Shown: piece by piece, positions 1 to 6,576 of the stretch | Numbering within the stretch: the stretch's first letter is position 1 | Layout: every line of letters begins with the position of its first letter | Assembly (NCBI GenBank): GCA_947177005.1 | Contig: CAMWSZ010000087.1 | Span: 1-9,379, forward strand | Source of the DNA: an uncultured Clostridia bacterium | GTDB lineage: Bacteria; Bacillota; Clostridia; Oscillospirales; Oscillospiraceae | DNA: 9,379 nt | Reading direction: 5' to 3' | Program-made: the position numbers and the translations under genes | The notes under the pieces: generated by a model | The model's input: only the letters and a program-made list of their open reading frames with translations | What the model was told of the DNA's origin: nothing | Database searches by the model: none

Positions 1-1713
1 AAAACCTACTGGCATACCTGTTCCCACGTGCTGGCCCAGGCCGTCAAACGCCTCTATCCGGAGGTCAAGCTGGCCATCGGTCCCAGCATCGACAACGGCT
101 TTTATTACGACTTGGATTCCCCCTTCCCCTTTACCCCGGAAATCATGGAGAAAATCGAGGGGGAAATGAAAAAAATCTGTAAGGAAAAACTTAAGCTGGA
201 ACGCTTTGAGCTGCCCCGTGAGGAGGCCGTCCGCTATATGGAGGAAAAGGGCGAGCCGTATAAGGTGGAGCTTATCAACGATCTGCCCGAGGACGCCGTC
301 ATCAGCTTCTACCGGCAGGGCGAATTCGTGGACCTGTGCGCCGGACCGCACGTCGATTCCACCGGCCGCATCAAGGGCAACGCCCTCAAGCTCACCGCCT
401 GCAATGCCGCCTACTGGCGCGGCGATTCCAGCCGCCAGACCCTCCAGCGGATCTACGGCGTCGCCTTCCCCAAAAAGGACGAGTTAGACGAGTACCTGCG
501 CCGGATTGAGGAGGCAAAAAAGCGGGACCACCGGAAATTGGGGAAGGAGCTGGGCCTGTTCATGATGGCTGAGGAGGGTCCCGGCTTCCCCTTCTTCCTG
601 CCGAAAGGCATGGTGCTGAAAAATACCCTGCTGGACTACTGGCGCGACTGTCACAAGCGTTACGGCTATGTGGAGATTGCCACGCCGGTCATTCTCAATC
701 AGGAGCTGTGGCACCGCAGCGGCCACTGGGACCACTACAAAGACAATATGTATACCACCGTCATCGACGGCGAGGACTACGCCGTCAAGCCCATGAACTG
801 CCCGGGCGGTATGCTGGTCTATAAAAACGAGCCACATTCCTACCGCGACCTGCCTCTCCGTGCGGCGGAGCTGGGGCTGGTCCACCGCCACGAAATGAGC
901 GGCGCACTGCACGGCTTGTTCCGCGTCCGCTGCTTTACGCAGGACGACGCCCATATCTTTATGACGCCCGGTCAGATGAAGGACGAAATCAAAAATGCCG
1001 TCAAGCTCTTTGACGAGATGTATTCCACCTTCGGCCTGACCTATCAAATCGAGCTGAGTACCATGCCGGAAGACCATATGGGCGACGAGAAGGTCTGGAA
1101 ATTCGCGGAGGATACCTTGCAGGCCGCCATTACCGAAATGGGGAAGGACTTCGTAATCAACGCCGGAGACGGCGCGTTCTACGGCCCCAAGCTGGACTTT
1201 CATCTGTCCGACAGCCTGGGCCGCACCTGGCAGTGCGGCACCATTCAGCTGGATATGCAGATGCCGGAACGCTTTGAGCTGGAGTATGTGGGCGAGGACG
1301 GCGAGAAGCACCGTCCTATCATGATCCACCGCGCCCTGCTGGGTTCGATTGAGCGGTTTATCGGTGTGATTACCGAGCATTTTGCAGGCGCATTCCCCGC
1401 TTGGCTGCATCCTGTACAGGTGAAGATGCTTCCCGTTACGGACCGCGCTGTTGACTATGCCCGCAGCATCGCCGCCAAGCTGGACGCGCAGGGCTTCCGG
1501 GTGGAGGTTGACGCCCGGAACGAAAAGATCAACAAGAAAATCCGGGAGGCGCAGCTGGAAAAAATCCCCTATATGCTGGTTGTGGGCGACCGGGATATGG
1601 AGGCGGACACCGTTTCCGTCCGGCACCGCGCCGGGGGCGACCTGGGCGCGATGAGCCTGGATGCCTTTGCCGGAATGCTGCGTACCGAGGTTGATTCCAA
1701 GGAAATAAAATAA
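1..1713 (+). CDS. thrS: threonyl-tRNA synthetase, 5'-truncated by window edge
   Basis: This is a cytoplasmic class II aminoacyl-tRNA synthetase that charges tRNA-Thr with threonine using ATP. The frame is open from base 1, so the gene starts outside the window. About 570 residues are visible against roughly 640 for the family, so most of the N-terminal TGS domain is missing. The editing domain shows HTCSH at the very start and CAGPH (Cys codon at 337, His at 349), together giving the HxxxH and CxxxH signature. The catalytic core carries the zinc-ligand Cys in MNCPGG (codon at 799), a His in DDAHIF (codon at 952) and a His in MIHRALLGS (codon at 1327). The C-terminal anticodon-binding domain begins near WLHPVQV. 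The gene ends in TAA, 17 bases before a strong hairpin. It looks intact and ordinary. Any T-box leader would lie outside the window. Confidence 0.98.
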   Translation, partial: KTYWHTCSHVLAQAVKRLYPEVKLAIGPSIDNGFYYDLDSPFPFTPEIMEKIEGEMKKICKEKLKLERFELPREEAVRYMEEKGEPYKVELINDLPEDAVISFYRQGEFVDLCAGPHVDSTGRIKGNALKLTACNAAYWRGDSSRQTLQRIYGVAFPKKDELDEYLRRIEEAKKRDHRKLGKELGLFMMAEEGPGFPFFLPKGMVLKNTLLDYWRDCHKRYGYVEIATPVILNQELWHRSGHWDHYKDNMYTTVIDGEDYAVKPMNCPGGMLVYKNEPHSYRDLPLRAAELGLVHRHEMSGALHGLFRVRCFTQDDAHIFMTPGQMKDEIKNAVKLFDEMYSTFGLTYQIELSTMPEDHMGDEKVWKFAEDTLQAAITEMGKDFVINAGDGAFYGPKLDFHLSDSLGRTWQCGTIQLDMQMPERFELEYVGEDGEKHRPIMIHRALLGSIERFIGVITEHFAGAFPAWLHPVQVKMLPVTDRAVDYARSIAAKLDAQGFRVEVDARNEKINKKIREAQLEKIPYMLVVGDRDMEADTVSVRHRAGGDLGAMSLDAFAGMLRTEVDSKEIK

Positions 1714-1730
1714 CGCATATTGCACAAAGA

Positions 1731-1764
1731 GAACCCTCCGGAGATGTATGTCTTCGGAGGGTTC
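1731..1764. terminator. hairpin terminator between convergent thrS and bactofilin genes
   Basis: A 14-bp stem (1731-1744 with 1751-1764, one G-T wobble) encloses a 6-base loop. It sits between the stop of thrS at 1713 and the stop of the leftward bactofilin gene at 1769, so it can serve both strands. The T-rich tail is modest: CCGCTTATTTTC on the plus side and TCTTTGTG on the minus side. The position and stem strength support a bidirectional terminator, though the U-tracts are imperfect. Confidence 0.8.
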
Positions 1765-1768
1765 CCGC

Positions 1769-2287
1769 TTATTTTCTTCCTTTATGCTCTTTGGTTTCCT
1801 CCTCGGCCTTGTAGTTCGGACCGAATTCCAGATCCTCCTCCGGCTTCCGGCGGGCGGCAACCGTCTTCTCGTCCACCTTGTTGACCATATTGCTGCGTCC
1901 GTTGAGGCGGCCGCCGTCATGCACGATCAGGGAAATGGTGGTCACGTCTCCCTGAAGGCTGCCCGTCTTCTCCAGACACATATGCTCCCGGGCCACACAG
2001 TTGCCCTTGATGTTTCCGGCGATCTGAATGACATTCGCAGTGACCGGTCCCTCAATACTGCCGGTGGTTGTGACGATCACGGCACCGTTCAGGATGATCT
2101 CACCCTTGACATTGCCCTCCACCTGGATAACGCCCTCACCCTCCAGCTTGCCGGTCACGGTCAAACCGGACGCGATGACCGTACTGGTCAGCGGTGTGGG
2201 CAGGGTGGGGATCTCCTCCGCCGGCGGCGGCGTTTCCACAGGCGCCGCCTCTACTTCAATTTCCTTGGATCTCTTGAAAAAACCCAT
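1769..2287 (-). CDS. bactofilin (polymer-forming cytoskeletal protein)
   Basis: Bactofilins self-assemble without nucleotide into filaments that scaffold cell-shape and wall-synthesis or hydrolysis factors. The 172-residue protein has the family layout. A short basic N-terminus (MGFFKRSK) leads into a Pro/Glu-rich linker. A central beta-helix core of about 100 residues is made of short repeats rich in Gly, Val and Ile (for example GKLEGEGVIQVEGNVKGEI and GSLQGDVTT). A charged C-terminal tail follows (EEETKEHKGRK). The start was set at 2287 because AGGAG lies 9 bases upstream. An in-frame ATG eight codons earlier (2311) has no ribosome binding site. The gene is the last of three leftward genes, 120 bp after a membrane-anchored hydrolase-like gene, and ends at the hairpin shared with thrS. 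Family assignment is confident. The client protein is unknown, but the neighbouring hydrolase is the natural candidate. Confidence 0.9.
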   Translation of the reverse strand: MGFFKRSKEIEVEAAPVETPPPAEEIPTLPTPLTSTVIASGLTVTGKLEGEGVIQVEGNVKGEIILNGAVIVTTTGSIEGPVTANVIQIAGNIKGNCVAREHMCLEKTGSLQGDVTTISLIVHDGGRLNGRSNMVNKVDEKTVAARRKPEEDLEFGPNYKAEEETKEHKGRK

Positions 2288-2296
2288 TTTTTCGTA

Positions 2297-2301
2297 CTCC
2301 T
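2297..2301 (-). promoter_or_regulatory. ribosome binding site that decides the bactofilin start
   Basis: AGGAG on the minus strand, 9 bases before the ATG at 2287. The upstream in-frame ATG at 2311 has no comparable site, so the shorter 172-residue protein is preferred. Confidence 0.75.
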
Positions 2302-2407
2302 CTCTGAACATTTTGATGGCTGAAAGATGTTGTAAATGGCAATATGCTGTAAACTGCGGCCCTCTGTGAGACAGCGGCGCAGGACAGTGCGTATCAGGGG
2401 ACGTCTG

Positions 2408-3280
2408 TCAGGACGCCGCGGACAGCACAGGGTAAAACGCCTCGTAGGCCTCCCGGCGGGACTGCCAGCTGCGGCCCCCCACCACACGGGACACCTCGTC
2501 CGTATGCGCCGTGCTGGGCGGTCCGGACAGAAAGCGGCTCATTCCTGTGATATGCCAGAAGTACCCGGCGCTCTCCCACGCGAATTCCTCAGCAATATAG
2601 TCCGCGCCGGTAGTGGAATCGTTTTGCGGGTCATAGACGATGCGGGCGTAGCGGGAGACGTCCAGCCCCAGCTCCTCCGCCTTTTCCAGAGCGCTGTAAT
2701 AGGACTCCGCCACCTCGCTGTTATAATAGCAGGTAGGGTTCAGGTAGGGGATTCCGGCCAGCTCCGGCACGCTTTTTTTCATCATCCAGACCGCAAAGGC
2801 CATTTGTCCGTATTCAAAGGTGAGGTGCAGGTAACCGGCCCCTCTGGTACCGCAGGTATAGCCGTGGCGGTTGAAGTAGTCCTCATTGCCCAGCTCGGTG
2901 AGCCAGCGGCCCGCGCCGGTCTCCACCGCCGCCTGCGCCAAAAACTGGCTGATTTCCTCCGGCGTGCGGATCTCGTACTCCCGCAGGACCCGGTTCAGCT
3001 CCTCCAGGGAGTCGCCGTCGTAGACCCACTGCATCTCCTCGCCCTTTTCGCTGTCCAGATAGGTCATCCGGTCCAGCTGCTCCGCCGTGACCAGCAGTTC
3101 GGGGGGCGCGTCCTCCGACACGGCTGAGGCGGAAATTTCCTTCTCATCCTCCGTCTCGGGCGTCTCGCGGCCCCAGAGCAGGACAGCGGCAATCAGAACG
3201 ATAAACACAGGGAATATCGATAAAAAAGGCTTGAAATTTTCAGGGATCACCGATCTCGATTTTTTCGTATGCTCTTTCAT
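2408..3280 (-). CDS. membrane-anchored GH19/lysozyme-like hydrolase
   Basis: The protein has 290 residues. Residues 1-18 are basic and cytoplasmic, 19-36 form one hydrophobic membrane segment, and 38-65 are an acidic linker. The rest should be extracytoplasmic. Residues about 105-165 resemble the glycoside hydrolase family 19/lysozyme-like fold: FLAQAAVETG (candidate catalytic Glu120), then RGAGYLHLT (146-154), which corresponds to the family's GRGYIQLT-type motif. Such enzymes cleave chitin or peptidoglycan glycans. In a Gram-positive cell, peptidoglycan is the likely substrate, but this is inference. The ATG at 3280 was chosen over an upstream TTG (3313) that has no ribosome binding site; GAGGCGG lies just before the ATG, which is only a fair match. 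The gene sits between the unrecognised 3472-4110 gene and bactofilin, all on the same strand. Catalytic competence is unproven because only the first Glu is clear by eye. Confidence 0.72.
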   Translation of the reverse strand: MKEHTKKSRSVIPENFKPFLSIFPVFIVLIAAVLLWGRETPETEDEKEISASAVSEDAPPELLVTAEQLDRMTYLDSEKGEEMQWVYDGDSLEELNRVLREYEIRTPEEISQFLAQAAVETGAGRWLTELGNEDYFNRHGYTCGTRGAGYLHLTFEYGQMAFAVWMMKKSVPELAGIPYLNPTCYYNSEVAESYYSALEKAEELGLDVSRYARIVYDPQNDSTTGADYIAEEFAWESAGYFWHITGMSRFLSGPPSTAHTDEVSRVVGGRSWQSRREAYEAFYPVLSAAS

Positions 3281-3435
3281 CTTCCATCCGCCTCGTTTCC
3301 ACAGGTACTGCAATTATGCGCCGGGAAATTTTGGGCTGCCGCATGGCCGCCGGGGGGATTTTATTCTGATTCCGCCGTCTGTCCGCTGCTGTTTATTTTA
3401 TCGGCCGGATCAGAACAAAGTTTAGGGATTCTTGA

Positions 3436-3455
3436 GAAAACCGGTTCAGGTTTTC
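3436..3455 (-). repeat. inverted repeat after the stop of the 3472-4110 gene
   Basis: A 7-bp perfect stem (GAAAACC with GGTTTTC) with a 6-base loop lies 17 bases beyond the TGA of the upstream leftward gene. No U-run follows on the minus strand, so it is at best a weak terminator or attenuating structure before the hydrolase gene. The remaining sequence from 3281 to 3471 holds no further gene and no convincing promoter. Confidence 0.35.
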
Positions 3456-3471
3456 CTTTTCAAACGGGATT

Positions 3472-4110
3472 TCAGCGTTTTTTCTTCTTATCCATTGTAG
3501 CGATGCGGGAAAAGGGGACATTCTTACCTGCCGACATCAGGGCCCAGTCCTCATCGCTTTCCGGGTAGTAGACCGGCATGGAGGCCGCCGCGGCGCTGAA
3601 GTCGCGGACGGCGAACTCCACAGTATTAGCGTTCCGTCCGCCGCCGTGGGCGTCCAGAAGCTGGGAGTCGGCGATCTTTCCGTCTTTGACCCGTGCGACG
3701 CAGTAACAGCGGCAGGTGCGGGTAATGGCAATAAAGTGTTCGTCCGGCTTGCCCAGGGACACGCTCTGGGAACAGGAGACAAGTCCCCTCCGTTTTTTCA
3801 GCTGCCGGCCGAAGGCCTGGGCAACGAATTCCACCAGAGCGGTGGTTTCAATATACGTGGCGTCCTCCGGCACAGCGAGCAACACCCGGAGTTTGCCCCG
3901 TCCTACTGCCTTCCGCAATTCCTGACTGTAGTGGTCCGGGTCCTCCCAGAGACAGTGGAATTTAGGCACATAGGGAATTTTCTGGTCCCGCTTCAGAAGG
4001 AAGGGGATGCCTTTTTCCACTTCACGTCTCCGGTCCCAGATCTGGAGGGCCTCCATGCCTACCCATATAAAAATATCCGCCCGCTCCAGTGCGCTGCCTG
4101 TCTCCCCCAT
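3472..4110 (-). CDS. unrecognised protein, possibly a degenerate actin-like (MreB-type) fold
   Basis: I do not firmly recognise this 212-residue soluble protein. It has no signal peptide or membrane segment. The stretch LRVLLAVPEDATYIETTALVE (residues 74-94 by position) resembles the MreB segment in which a beta strand ending in VPSG is followed by TEVEKRAV. Residues 126-165 (FIAITRT, then DAHGGGRNA) occupy the place of the actin-family phosphate-2 strand pair, but the DxGGGT nucleotide motif is not intact. Unusual features are a CRCYC cluster (Cys133, 135 and 137) and a lysine/arginine C-terminus (DKKKKR). The ATG at 4110 was chosen because AGGAG lies 10 bases upstream. A TTG further upstream at 4176 is part of the -35 box and cannot be the start. 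The gene has its own strong promoter and leads a group with a membrane-anchored hydrolase and bactofilin, which fits a morphology role. That role, and the actin-like idea, are inference. Confidence 0.6.
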   Translation of the reverse strand: MGETGSALERADIFIWVGMEALQIWDRRREVEKGIPFLLKRDQKIPYVPKFHCLWEDPDHYSQELRKAVGRGKLRVLLAVPEDATYIETTALVEFVAQAFGRQLKKRRGLVSCSQSVSLGKPDEHFIAITRTCRCYCVARVKDGKIADSQLLDAHGGGRNANTVEFAVRDFSAAAASMPVYYPESDEDWALMSAGKNVPFSRIATMDKKKKR

Positions 4111-4120
4111 GATCTCTTCT

Positions 4121-4125
4121 CTCCT
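4121..4125 (-). promoter_or_regulatory. ribosome binding site for the 3472-4110 gene
   Basis: AAGGAG on the minus strand lies about 10 bases before the ATG at 4110 and downstream of the predicted transcription start. It supports that start codon over the upstream TTG. Confidence 0.65.
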
Positions 4126-4135
4126 TGCATAGCTT

Positions 4136-4149
4136 GGTAATGAAGGTAT
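4136..4149. repeat. direct repeat copy 1, overlapping the -10 and start region
   Basis: GGTAATGAAGGTAT matches the copy at 4197-4210 in 13 of 14 bases. Inside each copy GGTA recurs with a 9-base period. This copy overlaps the -10 end and the likely transcription start of the leftward promoter, as an operator would. No regulator is identified. Confidence 0.5.
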
Positions 4150-4176
4150 TATAACACAAGCCGGGGGGTCTGCCAA
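4148..4176 (-). promoter_or_regulatory. strong sigma-A-type promoter, extended -10
   Basis: On the minus strand the -35 TTGGCA (4171-4176) and -10 TATAAT (4148-4153) are separated by exactly 17 bp, and TGT precedes the -10 as an extended -10 element. This is the best promoter in the window. It drives the 3472-4110 gene with a leader of roughly 30 bases. Transcription may read on into the hydrolase and bactofilin genes, since no strong terminator separates them. Confidence 0.85.
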
Positions 4177-4196
4177 GAGTGTTCCGACATATTTTC

Positions 4197-4210
4197 GGTA
4201 ATGACGGTAT
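4197..4210. repeat. direct repeat copy 2, upstream of the -35 box
   Basis: GGTAATGACGGTAT lies about 20 bases upstream of the -35 box at 4171-4176. The two copies start 61 bp apart in the same orientation, so they bracket the promoter. Confidence 0.5.
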
Positions 4211-4326
4211 ATTTTTCGCTCCCTGCCAAAAATTGGAAGCTAAAAAATAAAGAGAAACCGCCCGGTGTCCGGATTTTTGGACAATTGTTCTGGCATGATA
4301 GAAGCATCGAACTGCATGCGGCGATA

Positions 4327-4352
4327 AGGCCCGCTTCGCAAGAAGCGGGCCT
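4327..4352 (-). terminator. perfect hairpin 18 bases after glmS
   Basis: An 11-bp perfect GC-rich stem (AGGCCCGCTTC with GAAGCGGGCCT) has a 4-base loop. It begins 17 bases beyond the glmS stop codon and probably ends the glmS message or protects its 3' end. There is no U-tract directly after it on the minus strand (TTATCGCCG), so it is not a canonical intrinsic terminator. The rest of 4211-4326 is AT-rich on its left side and shows no gene. Confidence 0.6.
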
Positions 4353-4369
4353 CATGCCGTGCGGGCCGG

Positions 4370-6208
4370 TTATTCAACGGTTACGGACTTGGCAAGATTC
4401 CGGGGCTTGTCGATGTCGCAGCCACGCATCAGCGCCACATAATACGCGAACAATTGCAGCGGCGCGACGCCCAGCGACGGCATCAGCATCGGGTGGGTGT
4501 CCGGAATAGCAATGACGCCGTTGGCGGTTTTCTCCATTTCCTCCTTACGGCTCTCCGCAGTCAGGGCCAGCACGTCGCCGCCCCGGGCCTTGACCTCGAC
4601 AATGTTGCTCATCGCTTTGTCAAAGAGTTTTCCGTAGGTCCCCAGCGCGACCACCAGCGTGCCCTCTTCAATCAGACTGATTGTGCCGTGCTTCAGCTCA
4701 CCGGAGGCGTATGCCTCCGAGTGGATGTAGGAGATCTCCTTCAGCTTCAGGGAACCCTCCAGACCCAGCGCATAGTCGATGTTGCGCCCGATAAAGAAAA
4801 CGCTGTCGTGATTGAAATACCGGCTGGCAAAATACTGGATATCCTCTTTTTGATGCAGAACTGTCTCCATTTTTTCCGGCAGCAGCAGCATTTCATCCAG
4901 GATGGTTTTCCGCTCCGCGGCGTTCAGCGTGCCCAGCGCTTTGGACAGATACAGCCCCAGCAGGTCCAATACCGCCAGCTGCGTGGTATATGCCTTTGTG
5001 GTAGCCACTGCAATCTCCGGACCGGCCCAGGTGTACAGCACGTCGCCGCTCTCCCGGGCAATGGAGGAGCCGACCACGTTCACAATGGACAGGATTTTCG
5101 CGCCCAGACGTTTGGCTTCCCGCAAAGCGGCCATTGTGTCCAGGGTCTCGCCGGACTGGCTGATCACCACCACCAGCGTCCGTTCATCCACCACCGGTTC
5201 CATATACCGGAACTCCGATGCCAGCGCCACCTCTACCGGAATCCGCAGAATCCGCTCCAGGTTATATTTCCCCACCATGCCCACATGGTAGGAGGAGCCG
5301 CAGGCCACGATATATAATTTATGCAGGCTGCGGATGTACTCGTCCGTCAGGGACAGGTCCTCCAAACAGACCTCGCCGTCCCGGATGCGGGGGAATATGG
5401 CGCGGCGCAGGGCTTCGGGCTGTTCCATGATCTCCTTGAACATAAAATGCTCATATCCGCCTTTTTCCGCCGCGCCGATCTCCCAATCCACATAGGAGAC
5501 CGGTTTTTCTACCGGCTGCATAAGATAGTTATAGCACTGCACGCCGTCTCGTGTCAGCACCGCTGTGTCGCCGTCGTCCAGGTAGGCCACCCGCCGGGTA
5601 TGCCGCAGAATCGCGGTGACGTCGCTGGCCAGGAAGTTGCAGCCGTCGCCGAACCCGAGAATCAGCGGGCTGTCTTTCCGCACCGCTATCAGCTGGTCCG
5701 GCGCGTCGGCGCACAGAATGCCCAGCGCATACGCGCCCTCAATACGGTGGAGGCAGCGTGCAACGGCGTCCAGCAGGCTGTTTTTCCCGTCCTCATAGAA
5801 ATACTCCAGCAGCTGCGCCACCACTTCCGTGTCCGTCTCCGACGCAAAAGTGACGCCCTGTTCCTGCAAAAAGGTTTTCAGCCCGGCGTAATTTTCGATG
5901 ATTCCGTTATGTACCACCGCGATTTTCCCGCTGCGGCTGACCTGCGGGTGGGAGTTGACGTCCGAGGGTGCGCCGTGGGTAGCCCAGCGGGTGTGTCCCA
6001 CGCCCACGCAGCCCTTCACCGTACTGCCGCCGTCAAGCATATCGCTGAGCACCTGCAAACGGCCTTTCGCCTTGTGGACGGACAGCTGCCCGTTGGCGCA
6101 CACGGCGATTCCGGCGGAATCGTAGCCCCGGTACTCCAGGCGTCCCAGGCCCTCCAGCAGAACCGGCGCCGCTTCCTCCCGGCCCACATAACCGACAATA
6201 CCGCACAT
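4370..6208 (-). CDS. glmS: glutamine--fructose-6-phosphate aminotransferase (isomerizing)
   Basis: GlmS makes glucosamine-6-phosphate from fructose-6-phosphate and glutamine. This is the first committed step to UDP-GlcNAc, peptidoglycan and other amino sugars. The protein has 612 residues, the normal length. It opens with MCGIVGYVG, where Cys2 becomes the N-terminal nucleophile of the glutaminase domain after Met removal. GYDSAGIAV, HNGIIENY and SETDTEVVAQL follow in that domain. Two SIS sugar-isomerase domains come next: ACGSSYHVG with ISQSGETLDT in the first, FFIGRNIDYALGLEGSLKLKE-type sequence in the second. The C-terminus DKPRNLAKSVTVE is the classic end carrying the active-site Lys. AGGAGG lies 11 bases upstream of the ATG. 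Expression should be controlled by the glmS ribozyme in the leader. The gene appears intact and complete. Confidence 0.99.
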   Translation of the reverse strand: MCGIVGYVGREEAAPVLLEGLGRLEYRGYDSAGIAVCANGQLSVHKAKGRLQVLSDMLDGGSTVKGCVGVGHTRWATHGAPSDVNSHPQVSRSGKIAVVHNGIIENYAGLKTFLQEQGVTFASETDTEVVAQLLEYFYEDGKNSLLDAVARCLHRIEGAYALGILCADAPDQLIAVRKDSPLILGFGDGCNFLASDVTAILRHTRRVAYLDDGDTAVLTRDGVQCYNYLMQPVEKPVSYVDWEIGAAEKGGYEHFMFKEIMEQPEALRRAIFPRIRDGEVCLEDLSLTDEYIRSLHKLYIVACGSSYHVGMVGKYNLERILRIPVEVALASEFRYMEPVVDERTLVVVISQSGETLDTMAALREAKRLGAKILSIVNVVGSSIARESGDVLYTWAGPEIAVATTKAYTTQLAVLDLLGLYLSKALGTLNAAERKTILDEMLLLPEKMETVLHQKEDIQYFASRYFNHDSVFFIGRNIDYALGLEGSLKLKEISYIHSEAYASGELKHGTISLIEEGTLVVALGTYGKLFDKAMSNIVEVKARGGDVLALTAESRKEEMEKTANGVIAIPDTHPMLMPSLGVAPLQLFAYYVALMRGCDIDKPRNLAKSVTVE

Positions 6209-6277
6209 AGATCAAAAATCCTCCTGTATCATGATATGGCAAGAGGCTCGCAGAAATTTGCCGCTTGATTCTCCGGT

Positions 6278-6412
6278 CACAGTCCCTTTGTCCCGCGGTC
6301 GCCCGCGGTTTTGTTGGCTGTGTACGCACCCGGAGTGTACGGAGGGGCATCCGCCGAACCCTCGATCCTCCCCTCACCTCGTCGTCCCGCCGTGGCGGGC
6401 GCTGGCGCTTCT
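6278..6412 (-). ncRNA. glmS ribozyme (glucosamine-6-phosphate riboswitch)
   Basis: This cis-acting RNA in the glmS leader cleaves itself when glucosamine-6-phosphate binds, which lowers glmS mRNA. On the minus strand the conserved pieces appear in order. AGCGCC puts the cleavage site between 6409 and 6408. A short P1 hairpin follows (6386-6399). GACGAGG begins at 6383, the place of the catalytic guanine. Then come AUCGAGGGUUCGGCGGAUG closed by GAGGGG/CCCCUC, a P3-type hairpin (6322-6340), and AAAACC-GCGGGCGACCGCGG-ACAAAG closed by CACAG/CUGUG. These match my memory of the Bacillus and Thermoanaerobacter glmS ribozymes closely, including the GGCGAC loop of the 3' pseudoknot region. About 69 bases separate its 3' end from the glmS ATG. 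Exact boundaries are approximate. Confidence 0.93.
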
Positions 6413-6462
6413 GACAGGTCCTTTCTGCCTGTAGGTCCTCCTTTCCTTCTGCGATACTCCCT

Positions 6463-6468
6463 AGTATA
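6463..6468 (-). promoter_or_regulatory. candidate -10 box of the glmS promoter
   Basis: TATACT on the minus strand lies about 55 bases before the ribozyme cleavage site. The -35 region 17 bp upstream (TTCCCT) is a poor match, so this promoter is tentative. A small dyad (ATACT, 4 bases, AGTAT) overlaps it. Of the 368-bp gap at 6209-6576, the ribozyme fills about a third. The rest is 5' leader, this promoter region, and an A-rich/T-rich stretch near 6509-6532. Confidence 0.35.
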
Positions 6469-6576
6469 TACGGTTTCACAGCAAAAGGGAAGGGGGAAAC
6501 GCAAAGTTTTTCCGGCAAGAAAAAGAAAAAAAGCACGGCTGTGTCTGGTGATAATTCACAATTTCCGCCGCTTGTT

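Noticed and set aside
484..1920. Long minus-strand open frame of 478 codons opposite thrS
   Set aside because: It lies antisense to the conserved thrS gene, has low-complexity His/Gln/Val-rich composition, and its start region overlaps the bactofilin gene. It is a by-product of GC-rich codon use.
2288..2407. Separate promoter for bactofilin in the 120-bp gap
   Set aside because: Pieces such as TTTACA and TTGCCA are present, but no -10 box at proper spacing was found.
2336..3127. Plus-strand open frame of 263 codons
   Set aside because: It is antisense to the GH19-like gene, Arg/Leu/Val-rich, with no recognisable motif.
3311..3313. Upstream TTG as start of the GH19-like gene
   Set aside because: There is no ribosome binding site before it, and the ATG at 3280 gives a normal basic N-terminus followed by the membrane segment.
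4174..4176. Upstream TTG as start of the 3472-4110 gene
   Set aside because: This TTG is the first half of the -35 box TTGGCA, so it would not be in the transcript.
5321..6268. Plus-strand open frame of 315 codons opposite glmS
   Set aside because: It is antisense to the conserved glmS gene and shows the same composition artefact.
6033..6536. Minus-strand frame covering the glmS leader and glmS start
   Set aside because: It crosses the glmS ribozyme and the start of glmS in another frame. The non-coding RNA explains the conservation there.
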